A stretch of DNA of 64,000 nucleotides from Deferribacter autotrophicus (GCF_008362905.1 NZ_VFJB01000004.1:298501-362500); one strand, 5' to 3'. Shown: positions 1-9,408, counted from the first letter of the stretch. The notes: a model not told the origin generated them from the sequence alone. Made by a program: numbers and translations.

Positions 1-321
1 TATAAACCCCAATATAGCAGTCTCATATATTCCAAAATCAAGATAATTTCCTACTATCGTCATAACAGGAGTATTCTCAAAAAACACATTCCCTTCAGGA
101 ATGGCATACACATCCAAAGGTTTACCTTCTAATAATTTTAAAACATTATAAAGACCTGTAAATAACCCAAAAGGATATTCCTTTGGCATCCCTTTCTGTG
201 CTACTTCCATTGCAACTTTCTTGTTAATGTTACATTTTCTTAATACCTCTTCGGTTCTCAAAAAATACACATCAGTGGTAAGCCCATTTAGAATATTCTC
301 TTTTGTTGGTATATCAAACAT
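1..321 (-). CDS. Nicotinate phosphoribosyltransferase-like protein, N-terminal part
   Basis: This is the first 107 residues of a gene that runs off the left edge of the window. The ATG at 321 follows a good AAAGGAG site. The protein begins MFDIPTKENI and carries a TDVYFLRTEEVL segment, an FGLFTGLYNVLKLL helix and GNYLDFGIYETAILG. This arrangement matches the N-terminal region of the archaeal-type nicotinate phosphoribosyltransferases, which make nicotinate mononucleotide from nicotinate and PRPP in NAD salvage. The catalytic core lies outside the window, so the family call rests on the N-terminal pattern only. A quinolinate phosphoribosyltransferase-like relative is the main alternative. Confidence 0.65.
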   Translation of the reverse strand, partial: MFDIPTKENILNGLTTDVYFLRTEEVLRKCNINKKVAMEVAQKGMPKEYPFGLFTGLYNVLKLLEGKPLDVYAIPEGNVFFENTPVMTIVGNYLDFGIYETAILGFI

Positions 322-379
322 AACCAATACTCCTTTCCTAATAAATTATATACTAAATTTGGAATTTGTGAATTATAAA

Positions 380-418
380 ATAAAATAGTTGCCACTGAAA
401 AAGTGGCAACTATTTTAT
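380..418. repeat. Hairpin H1 (AGTTGCCACT type)
   Basis: Two 17-base arms pair perfectly around a GAAAA loop; the core is AGTTGCCACT / AGTGGCAACT. There is no long T tract after the stem beyond the TATTTTATAA of the arm itself. It lies 59 bases upstream of the start of the minus-strand phosphoribosyltransferase gene, so it is not that gene's terminator. The same core recurs at 19881-19913, and a variant at 817-845 and 19670-19702. Confidence 0.85.
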
Positions 419-545
419 AATAATTAATTTATTTCAATTTCATCATAAAAATTCCCCTAGTTTTTGAATACTTTTCAGAACATAAAGGTGGCCCCCTTTA
501 AAACTCCCCAAAAAAAGATAAAAACCTATTTATTATTTTTTGTAC

Positions 546-576
546 AACTTAGTTTTCTCTGTCAGAAAACTAAGTT
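546..576. repeat. Hairpin H2 (AACTTAGTTTTCT type)
   Basis: Thirteen-base perfect arms (AACTTAGTTTTCT / AGAAAACTAAGTT) surround a 5-base CTGTC loop. It sits in a stretch without genes, 25 bases left of the MITE-like element. Size, loop length and the CTTAGTT edge resemble the hairpin at 19670-19702, so it is probably a diverged member of the same family. Confidence 0.8.
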
Positions 577-600
577 AATGGATGAAAATTATAAAACATC

Positions 601-802
601 AAGGATGTTGCACAATACACAAACAAATATACTGAAGATTAACTATATACTTAATATATTGATAATAAAAAGATTGCTTCGCTTACGCTCCTCGTAATGA
701 CAATAACATAAACGTCATTGCGAGGAGCGTAAGCGACGAAGCAATCTCTTTGTTTTTCAATGTGTTACAAAAATAAATGAACTCCTGTTGTGCAATATCC
801 TT
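601..802. mobile_element. MITE-like element with 15-base inverted ends and 6-base flanking duplication
   Basis: The left end AAGGATGTTGCACAA (601-615) is matched in inverted orientation at 788-802 with one mismatch. The bases just outside both ends are the same hexamer, AACATC, at 595-600 and 803-808, as expected of a target-site duplication. The 202-base interior has no convincing gene but contains a long palindrome (671-747). This is the architecture of a non-autonomous miniature inverted-repeat element. No transposase is present in the window, so the parent element is unknown. The structure is seen directly; mobility is inferred. Confidence 0.6.
671..747. repeat. Long imperfect palindrome (REP-like) inside the MITE-like element
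   Basis: The left arm 671-701 and right arm 714-747 are inverted copies; the right arm has three extra bases (GAC) and there is one further mismatch, with a 12-base spacer. The arm motif, CATTGCGAGGAGCGTAAGCG followed by ACGAAGCAATCT, is clearly more GC-rich than its surroundings. From memory it resembles a short repeat scattered through many unrelated bacterial genomes, but no search was run. Confidence 0.8.
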
Positions 803-816
803 AACATCATTAATAA

Positions 817-845
817 TTAGTTCTCACTTCTTCAGTGAGAACTAA
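817..845. repeat. Hairpin H3 (AGTTCTCACT type)
   Basis: Twelve-base perfect arms (TTAGTTCTCACT / AGTGAGAACTAA) enclose a TCTTC loop. It lies just right of the MITE-like element and 67 bases before the glycosyltransferase start. The arms are the same as those of the hairpin at 19670-19702. Confidence 0.85.
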
Positions 846-852
846 AATAGTG

Positions 853-880
853 TTGAATTTTACTACTATTTTAATATCTT
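853..880 (+). promoter_or_regulatory. Possible promoter for the glycosyltransferase/GH130 genes
   Basis: TTGAAT (853-858) and TATCTT (875-880) are separated by 16 bases and lie 32 bases ahead of the ATG at 912. The -10 box is poor, so this is only a candidate in a very AT-rich stretch. Confidence 0.25.
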
Positions 881-911
881 ATTTACCGCAACCACATTAG
901 GAGGGGAATAA

Positions 912-2051
912 ATGAGAGTAGGTTTTATATCTACCTATCCTCCTATTGAATGTGGAATTGCTACTTACACCCAGTATTTAACCAATGCATTGGCAAAATT
1001 AAATACGGATATTTACATAATTTCTCATTATGGAGCAAACGGTAAAAACGTATTCCCTACCTTTGATTACAACGATCCAGATTTTGCAACAAAAACCTAT
1101 TCCATGATGGTAAGATTCACTCCAGACATTGTGCATATTCAACATGAATTTGCTCTTTACAGTGGTAAATTTGGAACAAATGTTATTCCATTAATTCTAA
1201 ACTTTAAATTATCAGAGATACCCGTTGTCACTACAATGCACACAGTTTATTCAGATATGTCAAAGGAACATAAAATCATAACAGAAGCTATACTGTACAG
1301 CTCTGATAAAATAATTGTTCATGAAAATTATCAAAAAGAAACCATCGAACAACTTTTTAATATTGACCTTTCAAAAAAGGTAGTTGTTATTCCTCATGGG
1401 GCAAGAAACATTGAACTTATTGTCAATGCAAAAAAAGAACTGCACCTTCCAGAAGATAAAATCGCTCTTCTGCAAATAGGTTATTTTAGACCTTCAAAAA
1501 ATTTTGAAATAACAATTGAAGTTTTCAACCAATTAGCGGAAAAATATAAAAACATAATACTGATAATTGCAGGTAAAGTCCGCGGAATCGAACATAAAGA
1601 TTACAGAGATAAACTTTTTAATCTCATTGAGCAGTCACCATTCAAGGATAGAATTTATCTTATAAGAGGTCAGCTATCCCAGAAAGCATTTGATACCGTA
1701 CTATCAGCATCCGATATTGTAATTCTACCTTACAAAATAAACTCGCAAAGTGGGATACTCGCACACTGTTTAGCATTTGGAAAACCGGTTATCACAAGCC
1801 AGACCCCTTCCATGGTTCAGACCCTTGCAAAATCAAAGTCTGGATTTGCTTGCAACAGTTTTGAAGAATACCTTGAAAAAACTTCAATGTTAATTGATAA
1901 TGAGCAATTAAGAAAAGATATGTCAAAAAATGCAAAAGACTATGTGAAAAATCATATTTCATGGGATATAATTGCAAAACTCCACTTAGACCTTTACGAA
2001 TCACTTACAAGAACACCTATTCACCATCCTCACATAATTACACTTGATTAG
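912..2051 (+). CDS. Glycosyltransferase family 4 protein
   Basis: A 379-residue GT-B fold glycosyltransferase, probably cytoplasmic or peripheral to the membrane, moving a sugar from a nucleotide donor. The N-terminal acceptor domain opens with MRVGFISTYPPIECGIATYT and has VHIQHEFALYSG near 74-85. The donor domain has VVVIPHGAR (157-165), GYFRPSKN (190-197), SDIVILPYK (267-275) and GILAHCLAFGKPVI (281-294), the usual GT4 landmarks. GGAGGGG sits 6 bases ahead of the ATG. The next gene is a GH130 mannoside phosphorylase-type enzyme 10 bases downstream, which suggests mannose-containing glycan or oligosaccharide chemistry. Donor and acceptor cannot be read from the sequence. Confidence 0.85.
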   Translation: MRVGFISTYPPIECGIATYTQYLTNALAKLNTDIYIISHYGANGKNVFPTFDYNDPDFATKTYSMMVRFTPDIVHIQHEFALYSGKFGTNVIPLILNFKLSEIPVVTTMHTVYSDMSKEHKIITEAILYSSDKIIVHENYQKETIEQLFNIDLSKKVVVIPHGARNIELIVNAKKELHLPEDKIALLQIGYFRPSKNFEITIEVFNQLAEKYKNIILIIAGKVRGIEHKDYRDKLFNLIEQSPFKDRIYLIRGQLSQKAFDTVLSASDIVILPYKINSQSGILAHCLAFGKPVITSQTPSMVQTLAKSKSGFACNSFEEYLEKTSMLIDNEQLRKDMSKNAKDYVKNHISWDIIAKLHLDLYESLTRTPIHHPHIITLD

Positions 2052-2061
2052 GAGGCATACC

Positions 2062-2997
2062 ATGGGAAAATTTGATATTTTCAAAAGGTATGAAAACAAT
2101 CCGATTATTACAAGGGATCACATACCATACAGATGCAATACAGTGTTTAACGCTGCAGCATGCGAATTTAACGGTAAAATCGTTTTACTGCTCAGAGTTG
2201 AAGATGTAAATGGTCACAGTCATCTTACTCTTGCCTACTCTGACGACGGTTACAATTTTAAGGTGGAAGATAATCCATGGATTCTACCAAGCGATGAAGA
2301 ACCTTTTGCCATATATGAAAAATATGGTGTTGAAGATCCAAGAATCACAAAAATAGGAGACACCTATTACATTACATATGTTGCTTTTGGCCCTTATGGG
2401 CCTCGTATCGGTATAGGTTTTACCAAAGATTTTACAACCTTTACAAGAATCGGTTTTGCTTCTGAAACGGATAATAAAGATGGTGTTCTCTTTCCTGAAA
2501 AAATAAATGGCAAATATTATCTTATAGATAGACCTGGAGGAATGGCTGGTGCCGGTGGTTCCCTATGGATAACTGAATCTCCAGATTTAATTCACTGGGG
2601 AAATGCAAAAGTTTTGATATCACCTGAGCCTGGGTGGGGAAATTACAAGCTAGGTGCATCAACTCCACCTATCAAAACTGAGAAGGGGTGGCTCCTTCTC
2701 TACCACGGAGTAAGAAAAACTGCAGGAGGGAATTTATACAGAGTGGGAGCATTACTGTTAGATTTAGAAAAACCATGGGAAGTTGTTAGATATACTCCCC
2801 ATTTTATTTTTGCTCCAAGAGAATTGTATGAAAGGATTGGGGATGTGCCAAATGTTGTATTCCCATGCGGCTGGATTGTAAAAAACGATAAAGTATTGAT
2901 ATACTACGGTGCAGCTGACACATATATATGTGTTGCAGAGACACAACTAGAAAAAATAGTGGAAAATTGTACAGCTGTCCCAAAGGAGTGTTACTGA
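2062..2997 (+). CDS. GH130 family glycoside phosphorylase (beta-mannoside type)
   Basis: A 311-residue five-bladed propeller enzyme of the GH130 family, which splits beta-1,2- or beta-1,4-mannosides with phosphate. Visible landmarks are RYENNPII (9-16), the EDPRIT motif (91-96) containing the conserved acidic pair, and KDGVLFPEKINGKY (139-152). The ATG at 2062 is chosen because AGGAGG ends 5 bases before it; an earlier in-frame TTG at 2044 lies inside the preceding gene and would put the ribosome site within the protein. No signal peptide is visible, so it acts in the cytoplasm. Pairing with the GT4 gene suggests recycling or remodelling of an internal mannoside. Exact linkage is not inferable. 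Confidence 0.85.
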   Translation: MGKFDIFKRYENNPIITRDHIPYRCNTVFNAAACEFNGKIVLLLRVEDVNGHSHLTLAYSDDGYNFKVEDNPWILPSDEEPFAIYEKYGVEDPRITKIGDTYYITYVAFGPYGPRIGIGFTKDFTTFTRIGFASETDNKDGVLFPEKINGKYYLIDRPGGMAGAGGSLWITESPDLIHWGNAKVLISPEPGWGNYKLGASTPPIKTEKGWLLLYHGVRKTAGGNLYRVGALLLDLEKPWEVVRYTPHFIFAPRELYERIGDVPNVVFPCGWIVKNDKVLIYYGAADTYICVAETQLEKIVENCTAVPKECY

Positions 2998-3164
2998 TGG
3001 ATGAAAAAACCAAAGCAGAAATATTAAGAAAAAAATACCTCTACAAAGAACTTTTATTAAAAGGAAAAATTAAAAATATTTCCATAGAAAATGCAAAAAA
3101 ACTTGCAGGTGTTGATACTGCCTATCACTTATACCAGAATCTAAACATAAAAAAAAGCCCTTAA
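2997..3164 (+). CDS. Small hypothetical protein (55 residues)
   Basis: The ATG overlaps the GH130 stop codon (TGATG) and AAGGAG lies 8 bases upstream, so it is translationally coupled to the GH130 gene. The product starts MDEKTKAEILRKKYLYKELL and is a charged, lysine-rich helical peptide with no membrane segment or cysteine. The stop codon TAA falls in the loop of the terminator at 3150-3180, so the gene ends exactly where transcription should end. The function is not recognised. Coupling and the clean ribosome site make it likelier to be real than chance. Confidence 0.6.
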   Translation: MDEKTKAEILRKKYLYKELLLKGKIKNISIENAKKLAGVDTAYHLYQNLNIKKSP

Positions 3165-3180
3165 AAAAGGGCTTTTTTTT
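3150..3180. terminator. Bidirectional intrinsic terminator between the small ORF and rpsU
   Basis: AAGCCC and GGGCTT pair around TTAAAAAA, with an A run on the left and eight T on the right, so it works in both directions. It contains the stop codon of the plus-strand small gene and touches the stop of rpsU. Confidence 0.9.
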
Positions 3181-3397
3181 AATAGTACTTATATTTCTCT
3201 TTGAGCTTTCTGATAAGCTTTTGCTGCTTCCTTCTTGCCTTGAGAAGCTTCTTTCTTCTTACTTCTGTTGGTTTTTCATAATAAGTATGGCGTTTAATTT
3301 CACGAATCAGACCTTCTCTTTCAACCTTCTTTTTAAGAAGCTTCAAGGCAGAATCGATATTATCGCCATCAACCTTAACAATAGCGTTTACAGCCAA
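3179..3397 (-). CDS. rpsU: 30S ribosomal protein S21
   Basis: A 72-residue small-subunit protein near the platform, needed for initiation on many mRNAs. It starts (M)AVNAIVKVDGDNIDSALKLL and is rich in Arg and Lys, with the typical KPTEVRRKK segment and a basic C-terminal tail. The length matches the longer S21 forms. The start codon is TTG: GCT GTA AAC follow directly, giving the canonical AVN N-terminus. AGGGGTGA lies a few bases upstream and there is no alternative ATG. It is the last gene of the tig-clpP-clpX-lon block, 24 bases beyond lon. Confidence 0.95.
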   Translation of the reverse strand: MAVNAIVKVDGDNIDSALKLLKKKVEREGLIREIKRHTYYEKPTEVRRKKLLKARRKQQKLIRKLKEKYKYY

Positions 3398-3421
3398 CTA
3401 AATCACCCCTTTTCTTTTATT

Positions 3422-5734
3422 TTATTTTTTTAAAACTAATTTAAATACTTCATCAATATTTTTCACTAAGTGGAAGCGGATATTCTCCTTAACATCAGAC
3501 GGTATATCTGTCAAGTCTTTCTTATTTTCTTCAGGCAAAATTACATCTTTTAGTTTTGCTCTGTGTGCAGCTAGCACCTTCTCTTTGATTCCACCTACTG
3601 GTAACACTTTTCCACGTAATGTAATCTCCCCTGTCATAGCAATTCTACAATTGACAGGTCTATCCGTAAGGGCAGACATAATGGCAGTCGCAATTGTAAT
3701 ACCTGCTGAAGGTCCATCCTTTGGAACAGCACCTTCTGGCACATGTATATGCATATCAAAATCTTTAAACTTATAATCAGGTATACCGTACTTGCCAGCT
3801 CTACTCTTTACAACTGTTAGAGCAGCCTGAGCAGATTCCTGCATAACTTCACCAATTTGACCAGTGATAGTCATTTTACCATTGCCATCAAAAATTGCCA
3901 CTTCTGTCTGTAATATTTCTCCACCATAAGGTGTCCATGCAAGTCCTGTCGCCACTCCTACCTCAAAGTCTTCTTCCACCTCTTCAACTCTAAATTTCTT
4001 TACACCCAGATATTTCTCTATATTTTTTGCACTTATTACCACCTGCTTTAACTTCTCATTACTTACAAGCTTTTTAACCCCTTTCCTAACAAGGGCAGCT
4101 ATTTCCCTCTCCAAATTTCTGACACCTGCTTCCCTTGTGTAATACCAAATCACATTGTAAATGGCTGAATCAGTTATTTTTATTTTTTCATCCTCAATGG
4201 AATGCTCTTTAAGTTGTTTGGGAATCAAAAATTTCTTCGCAATATTAAACTTTTCACTTTCTGTATATCCAGAAATTTGTATCACTTCCATTCTGTCAAG
4301 AAGTGCAGAAGGTATCGTTTCTGTAGTATTTGCTGTTGTTATAAAAAATACCTTTGAGAGATCAAATTCAACTTCGAGGTAATGATCCATAAATGCACTA
4401 TTCTGCTCAGGATCAAGAGCTTCAAGCAGAGCAGAAGCTGGATCTCCTCTAAAATCAGAACCAAGTTTATCAATCTCATCCAAAAGAAAAACAGGATTCA
4501 TACTTTTTGCTTTTCTCATTGACTGAATCAATTTCCCTGGAAGTGCACCGATGTATGTTCTTCTATGCCCTCTTATTTCTGCTTCATCCCTTACACCACC
4601 TAAACTTATACGAACAAATTTACGCCCCAAGGACTCAGCAATCGATTTAGCTAGAGAAGTTTTCCCCACTCCAGGAGGACCAACAAAGCACAGAATTGGA
4701 CCTTTAATATCCGGAGATACCTTTCTAACTGCAAGAAACTCTAATATCCTTTCCTTAACCTTCTCCAAACCATAGTGATCTCTATCTAAAATTTCCTCTG
4801 CTTTCTTAATATCTATTTTATCCTCAGTGTATATCCCCCAAGGCAAACTTGTAAGCCAATCAAGATAATTCCTCACAACTGTTGACTCAGCACTCATCGG
4901 AGGCATTATTTTTAATTTTTTCAACTCACGTTCTGCCTTTTCCCGTACTTCATCAGGCATATCCAGACTTTTAATCTTGGATTCCAATTCTTCCAGATCT
5001 GCCTTTAAATCATCATCTCTACCAAGTTCCTTTTGTATAGCTTTTATTTGCTCATTGAGATAATACTCTCTTTGAGCTTTCGACATCTGTGCCTTAACTC
5101 TGTGTTTTATCCTCTCATCAATCTTTGCAATCTCTATCTCTGTTTGCAATATTTCTATAAGTTTTTCAGCTCGCTCTTCCACAATATTTATATCTAAAAT
5201 AGTTTGCAGCTCATTAAGCCTAAATTGTAAATTTGAAGCAATGAGATACACAAGTTTATTCAGGTCACTAATATCTTTTAAGGTATCATAGATATCAGCT
5301 GGAATTTTCTTGGAAATTTTCATGTATTCTTCAAAAGTTTTTAAAAGTGTTTCCTTCAATGGGGCCAAGACAGATTCATTCAAAACTTCATCTAACAACT
5401 CTTCCACTTCCACAAAAGTTGTTTCATCATCATCTATATAATTTACAATCCTGGCTCTCTTAACCCCTTCGACCAAAATTTTTATGGTATTATCTGGAAG
5501 TTTTAAAACCTGCAGTATTTCAGCAACAACACCAACTTCATATATATCGCCTTTTTTAGGTTTATCTATTTGTGAATCCTTTTGTAATGTTAAAAATATT
5601 CTTTTATCAGTTTCTTCCGCCACCTTTACAGCAGATACTGATTTTGGTCTTCCTACAAAAACAGGGACTATCATATATGGAAAAACAACTAAATCCCTTA
5701 AAGGAATTAAAGGGTACTGTTCAATCTGTGCCAT
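3422..5734 (-). CDS. lon: ATP-dependent Lon protease
   Basis: A 770-residue cytoplasmic AAA+ serine protease that degrades misfolded and regulatory proteins. The substrate-binding LON domain comes first ([21 protein letters not shown], 8-28), followed by a coiled region around 190-290. The Walker A motif GPPGVGKTS is at 352-360 and [10 protein letters not shown] follows. In the protease domain the nucleophile is Ser676 in DGPSAG and the general base is Lys719 in GGIKEK. The length is normal for bacterial LonA. It is separated from clpX by 106 bases that include a strong hairpin, so it may have its own promoter. Confidence 0.98.
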   Translation of the reverse strand: MAQIEQYPLIPLRDLVVFPYMIVPVFVGRPKSVSAVKVAEETDKRIFLTLQKDSQIDKPKKGDIYEVGVVAEILQVLKLPDNTIKILVEGVKRARIVNYIDDDETTFVEVEELLDEVLNESVLAPLKETLLKTFEEYMKISKKIPADIYDTLKDISDLNKLVYLIASNLQFRLNELQTILDINIVEERAEKLIEILQTEIEIAKIDERIKHRVKAQMSKAQREYYLNEQIKAIQKELGRDDDLKADLEELESKIKSLDMPDEVREKAERELKKLKIMPPMSAESTVVRNYLDWLTSLPWGIYTEDKIDIKKAEEILDRDHYGLEKVKERILEFLAVRKVSPDIKGPILCFVGPPGVGKTSLAKSIAESLGRKFVRISLGGVRDEAEIRGHRRTYIGALPGKLIQSMRKAKSMNPVFLLDEIDKLGSDFRGDPASALLEALDPEQNSAFMDHYLEVEFDLSKVFFITTANTTETIPSALLDRMEVIQISGYTESEKFNIAKKFLIPKQLKEHSIEDEKIKITDSAIYNVIWYYTREAGVRNLEREIAALVRKGVKKLVSNEKLKQVVISAKNIEKYLGVKKFRVEEVEEDFEVGVATGLAWTPYGGEILQTEVAIFDGNGKMTITGQIGEVMQESAQAALTVVKSRAGKYGIPDYKFKDFDMHIHVPEGAVPKDGPSAGITIATAIMSALTDRPVNCRIAMTGEITLRGKVLPVGGIKEKVLAAHRAKLKDVILPEENKKDLTDIPSDVKENIRFHLVKNIDEVFKLVLKK

Positions 5735-5814
5735 ATTTTACCTCTTTTGATTTTTTGAATAAATATCTTAGCAATGAGTTTTTTGACTTTTTTATGAACA
5801 GCAAAATTTGTTTA

Positions 5815-5847
5815 AGCTTAAAGCTGGCTTTATGCCAGCTTTAAGCT
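5815..5847. terminator. Strong hairpin spanning the clpX stop codon
   Basis: Perfect 14-base arms (AGCTTAAAGCTGGC / GCCAGCTTTAAGCT) surround a TTTAT loop. The clpX stop codon (5841-5843) lies inside one arm. On the minus strand the stem is not followed by a T run, so it may terminate poorly, protect the 3' end, or partly insulate lon from clpX. Confidence 0.75.
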
Positions 5848-7073
5848 GATTCCTGTTTATTTTCAAACATTAGAATTGGCTCTGCCTGCTTATTAATAAC
5901 ATCTTCTGTTATAATACACTCTTGCAACCCTTCCATCGATGGAATTTTATACATCAAATCAAGCATAGCCTCTTCTATAATAGACCTCAACCCTCTTGCA
6001 CCTGTCTTCCTTGCAATAGCCTTTTTGGCAATAGCTCTCAATGCACCTTGGGTGAAAGTAAGTTTCACATTGTCAAACTTAAATATCTCCTGAAACTGCT
6101 TAACAAGTGAATTCTTAGGCTCCACAAGTATCTTAATTAACGCATCTTCATCAAGATCTTGCAATGTAGCAATTACAGGTAATCTGCCCACAAATTCTGG
6201 GATTAAACCATATTTAATCAAATCTTCAGGCTGAACTTCCTTTAAAATCTCATCCCTTGTCATATCACTTGTGCTTTTTATATCAGTACCAAAGCCAAGG
6301 GTCTTCTTACCGATTCTTCTCTTAATCACATCTTCAAGACCAGCAAATGCTCCACCACAAATAAAAAGTATATTTGTAGTATCAATCTGAATATACTCCT
6401 GATGAGGATGCTTCCTTCCACCCTGAGGAGGGATATTTGCCACAGTCCCTTCAATAATTTTTAATAACGCTTGTTGAACACCTTCTCCACTAACATCCCT
6501 CGTAATTGAAGGGCTATCAGTTTTTCTGGATATTTTATCAATCTCATCTATGAAAATTATCCCTTTTGAAGCCCTTTCTACATCATAATCTGCAGCCTGA
6601 ATAAGCTTCAGCACCACATTTTCAACATCCTCACCCACATAACCTGCTTCAGTAAGGGTAGTTGCATCAGCAATGGCAAATGGAACATTTAAAATCTTTG
6701 CAAGTGTTCTAGCAAGAAGTGTTTTACCTGTCCCAGTGGGACCCATCATCAAAATATTTGATTTTTCAATCTCAACATCTGACTTAGCACCAAAAAGTAT
6801 CCTTTTATAATGGTTGTATACAGCTACACTTAAAACCTTCTTAGCATCTTCCTGCCCAACAACATATTCATCAAGCTTAGCTTTGATTTCCTCAGGTCTA
6901 AGAAGCTTTATCTCTTTATCTTTATCTTCTTCAGTTATATCTTCATGTAAAATTTCTGAACACAACTCTACACATTCATCGCAAATATATACATTGGGAC
7001 CTGCAATCAACTTTTTAACTTCATCCTGATGCTTACCACAGAATGAACAATATAAATTTTCCTTGTTTTTCAT
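5841..7073 (-). CDS. clpX: ATP-dependent Clp protease ATP-binding subunit ClpX
   Basis: A 410-residue AAA+ unfoldase that feeds substrates to ClpP. The N-terminal C4 zinc domain has Cys9, Cys12, Cys31 and Cys34. Walker A GPTGTGKT is at 111-118, the pore loop GYVGED at 144-149, and IIFIDEIDK is the Walker B region. The ClpP-contact loop reads LGF (about 259-261) where IGF is usual, a conservative change. It lies 70 bases downstream of clpP in the order tig-clpP-clpX-lon, common in proteobacteria and relatives. Confidence 0.98.
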   Translation of the reverse strand: MKNKENLYCSFCGKHQDEVKKLIAGPNVYICDECVELCSEILHEDITEEDKDKEIKLLRPEEIKAKLDEYVVGQEDAKKVLSVAVYNHYKRILFGAKSDVEIEKSNILMMGPTGTGKTLLARTLAKILNVPFAIADATTLTEAGYVGEDVENVVLKLIQAADYDVERASKGIIFIDEIDKISRKTDSPSITRDVSGEGVQQALLKIIEGTVANIPPQGGRKHPHQEYIQIDTTNILFICGGAFAGLEDVIKRRIGKKTLGFGTDIKSTSDMTRDEILKEVQPEDLIKYGLIPEFVGRLPVIATLQDLDEDALIKILVEPKNSLVKQFQEIFKFDNVKLTFTQGALRAIAKKAIARKTGARGLRSIIEEAMLDLMYKIPSMEGLQECIITEDVINKQAEPILMFENKQESA

Positions 7074-7143
7074 AGATTACACCTCATTAATAAGAACTGT
7101 TTTGAAACACTCTAAATAGAAAATAGAGAAAAAAGCTATAATA

Positions 7144-7731
7144 TCAACCCCTTTTTTCTATACATTCGTCAATAAGGCCATATTCTTTAGCCTCAATGGC
7201 ACTCATAAAAAAGTCTCTATCAGAATCCTTGTCTATCTGCTTCTCACTTTTGCCTGTATTTTCGGCTAAGATTCTATTTATCATTTTTTTCATTCTTAAT
7301 ATTTCCTGGGCATGAATTTCAATATCTTTAGCCTGCCCCTGAAATCCACCAAGAGGTTGATGTATCATAATCCTTGCATGTGGTAGAGCAAACCTTTTAC
7401 CTTTCGCTCCACTTGATAAAAGTACAGCAGCCATACTTGCAGCCTGACCGATACAAATTGTAGTTACATCAGGCTTGATATAATTCATTGTATCATAAAT
7501 TGCCAAACCACTAGTAATTACTCCGCCAGGGCTATTTATATAAAGATAAATATCCTTATCTGGATCCTCAGCTTCCAAAAACAACATTTGAGCTATAACA
7601 ACATTCGCCACATTATCATCTATTGTAGTCCCTATAAAAATGATCCTGTCTTTGAGCAATCTTGAGTAAATATCGTAAGCTCTTTCACCTCTACCAGTTT
7701 GCTCAATGACATAAGGAATATAAAAACTCAT
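7144..7731 (-). CDS. clpP: ATP-dependent Clp protease proteolytic subunit
   Basis: A 195-residue serine protease forming the tetradecameric barrel used by ClpX. With the ATG at 7731 ([12 protein letters not shown]), the catalytic triad is Ser99 in GQAASMAA, His124 in MIHQPLGG and Asp171 in DSDRDFF. An ATG two codons earlier (7737) overlaps the tig stop. The later one is preferred because AAGGTGAG lies at better spacing from it and it gives the usual N-terminus. There is essentially no gap to tig, so the two are cotranscribed. Confidence 0.97.
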   Translation of the reverse strand: MSFYIPYVIEQTGRGERAYDIYSRLLKDRIIFIGTTIDDNVANVVIAQMLFLEAEDPDKDIYLYINSPGGVITSGLAIYDTMNYIKPDVTTICIGQAASMAAVLLSSGAKGKRFALPHARIMIHQPLGGFQGQAKDIEIHAQEILRMKKMINRILAENTGKSEKQIDKDSDRDFFMSAIEAKEYGLIDECIEKRG

Positions 7732-7733
7732 AA

Positions 7734-9101
7734 TCACTCACCTTTACTTTCTTCAGGTTGATTTTTATTTTCCTCTTTTTCTTTATTCATCTTTTCTCTT
7801 TCTTCTTTAGTAATAATCTTTTCTTCAATCTTATTTTTACTAAAAAGGAATTCAAATATCTTATCTGTCAGAATATTATTTTTCAAATTGTTGATTCCAC
7901 CAAATCTCTCAAGCTCTTTTTTGTATTCATCAACATTTCTTTTAAGTTTATTAGCCAACTCTTCAATTTTTTTATCAACTTCTTCATCAGTTACTTCAAT
8001 TTTCTCTTTCTCAGCAATTTTATTTAAAATAAGTGCACTTTTAATCTGCTTTTCAGCGAGATTCCAGTACTCTTCAATAAGTTTATCTTTATTCAATCCA
8101 AGCTGATCAGGGTTTACTCCATACATATATTGATACTGCTGCAGAGTCTGCGTAGCAAGTCTCTCAGCCTGATCCCTAACAAGAGTGTCAGGCACATCAA
8201 AAGGATTTTCTTCTATCAGCTTTTCAATAATTTTGTCATACAGGTTTTCTTTTGCAATTTGCTCAGTTTCTTCTTCAAGATCCTTTCTCACTTTTGCCTT
8301 TAAATCTTCAAGGGTCTCACACTCTTCATCAACATCTTTAGCAAAATCATCATTAAGCTCAGGCTCAACTTTTCTTTTCACTTCTTTAACACTGATTTTA
8401 AAAACTGCCTTTTTCCCAGCAAGACTTTTTTCAAAATAATCTTCAGGGAATGTAACCTCTACTTCAAACTCATCCCCTTTTTTATGGCCAATAATCCCTT
8501 TCTCAAACTCTTCTAGCAATGTCTTTGAGCCCACAACAAAGCTGTAATCCTTAGCACTTCCTCCATCAAAAGGCTCACCATCAATAAACCCTTCAAAATC
8601 TATAACAACCATATCACCATCTTGCACTTCAGCATCATCTGCAGGTTCATATGATATATTTTGCATTCTTAATTTTTCTAAAACTTTATCAACATCCTCA
8701 TCTGCAACTTCATCCTTTTCCTTAACAAACTCATACCCTTCATATTTCTCTACATCATACTCTGGAAAAACATCCACATAAACTTTAAAAGTAATAGGTT
8801 CCCCTTCTTCAAAATTGACATCTCTTACATCTGGAGAATTAAGCGGATTAATTTTATGCTCACTCAAAGCTTGCACAATTGATTCATTTATAACCTTTTC
8901 AAGAGCATTCACACTTATACGATGTTTAAATTGTTTTAAAACTACACTTTTTGGTGCTTTTCCTTTTCTAAAACCAGGGATATTCACCGTAGGTGCAATT
9001 TTTCTATATTCAGCTTCAAAAGCTTCATTATATTTTTCCACAGGAATTTCAATAGATAGTTCTTTTTGTGATTTTTCAGCGTTTTTTACTTCAACTTTCA
9101 T
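7734..9101 (-). CDS. tig: Trigger factor, ribosome-associated chaperone and prolyl isomerase
   Basis: A 455-residue ribosome-bound chaperone that shields nascent chains. The N-terminal ribosome-binding domain contains the signature [15 protein letters not shown] (39-53). An FKBP-type domain follows near 150-245 ([18 protein letters not shown]), then the long helical C-terminal domain. The tail after about residue 425 is an unusually Lys/Glu-rich extension ([17 protein letters not shown]). It heads the protease block and lies directly after four tRNA genes, probably sharing the promoter at 9502-9530. Confidence 0.97.
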   Translation of the reverse strand: MKVEVKNAEKSQKELSIEIPVEKYNEAFEAEYRKIAPTVNIPGFRKGKAPKSVVLKQFKHRISVNALEKVINESIVQALSEHKINPLNSPDVRDVNFEEGEPITFKVYVDVFPEYDVEKYEGYEFVKEKDEVADEDVDKVLEKLRMQNISYEPADDAEVQDGDMVVIDFEGFIDGEPFDGGSAKDYSFVVGSKTLLEEFEKGIIGHKKGDEFEVEVTFPEDYFEKSLAGKKAVFKISVKEVKRKVEPELNDDFAKDVDEECETLEDLKAKVRKDLEEETEQIAKENLYDKIIEKLIEENPFDVPDTLVRDQAERLATQTLQQYQYMYGVNPDQLGLNKDKLIEEYWNLAEKQIKSALILNKIAEKEKIEVTDEEVDKKIEELANKLKRNVDEYKKELERFGGINNLKNNILTDKIFEFLFSKNKIEEKIITKEEREKMNKEKEENKNQPEESKGE

Positions 9102-9138
9102 AATCTCCCCTTTTCAACAGGATTTTTATATAGAAAAA

Positions 9139-9211
9139 AGCGGGTGACGGGACTCGAACCCGCGACCTCAACCTTGGCAAGGTCACGCTCTACCAACTGA
9201 GCTACACCCGC
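9139..9211 (-). tRNA. tRNA-Gly (GCC)
   Basis: Full cloverleaf on the minus strand: acceptor GCGGGTG / CACCCGC, D-arm GCTCAGTTGGTAGAGC, anticodon loop TTGCCAA with anticodon GCC, and T-arm GCGGGTTCGAGTCCCG. The discriminator is U, as in most glycine tRNAs. CCA is not encoded. Confidence 0.95.
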
Positions 9212-9227
9212 TTAATTCGCACCCTTA

Positions 9228-9309
9228 TGCGAGTGGAGGGACTCGAACCCCCACGCCGGGTGGCACTAGATCCTAAGTCTAGCGCGTCTACCAGTTCCGC
9301 CACACTCGC
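9228..9309 (-). tRNA. tRNA-Leu (UAG)
   Basis: Minus-strand cloverleaf of 82 bases with acceptor GCGAGTG / CACTCGC, anticodon loop CTTAGGA (anticodon UAG) and the long variable arm typical of leucine tRNA. The discriminator is A. CCA is not encoded. Confidence 0.95.
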
Positions 9310-9324
9310 AAAAAAAATAATAAG

Positions 9325-9398
9325 GGTGAGTGACGGGACTTGAACCCGCGACCGCTGGGGCCACAACCCAGTGCTCTACCAACTGAGCTACACCCACC
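9325..9398 (-). tRNA. tRNA-His (GUG)
   Basis: Minus-strand cloverleaf with anticodon loop TTGTGGC (anticodon GUG). The extra G at position -1 is encoded (9398) and faces discriminator C73 (9325), the identity element for histidyl-tRNA synthetase. CCA is not encoded. Confidence 0.95.
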
Positions 9399-9408
9399 AC
9401 AAAAAAAA

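Noticed and set aside
464..697. Plus-strand 77-codon ORF in the left non-coding region
   Set aside because: It crosses a hairpin, the end of the MITE-like element and its palindrome. It has no ribosome site and no recognisable family.
2044..2061. Upstream TTG start for the GH130 enzyme
   Set aside because: It lies within the previous gene and would place the Shine-Dalgarno inside the protein.
7758..9147. Several plus-strand ORFs opposite trigger factor
   Set aside because: They are low-complexity translations antisense to a well-supported gene and have no start signals.
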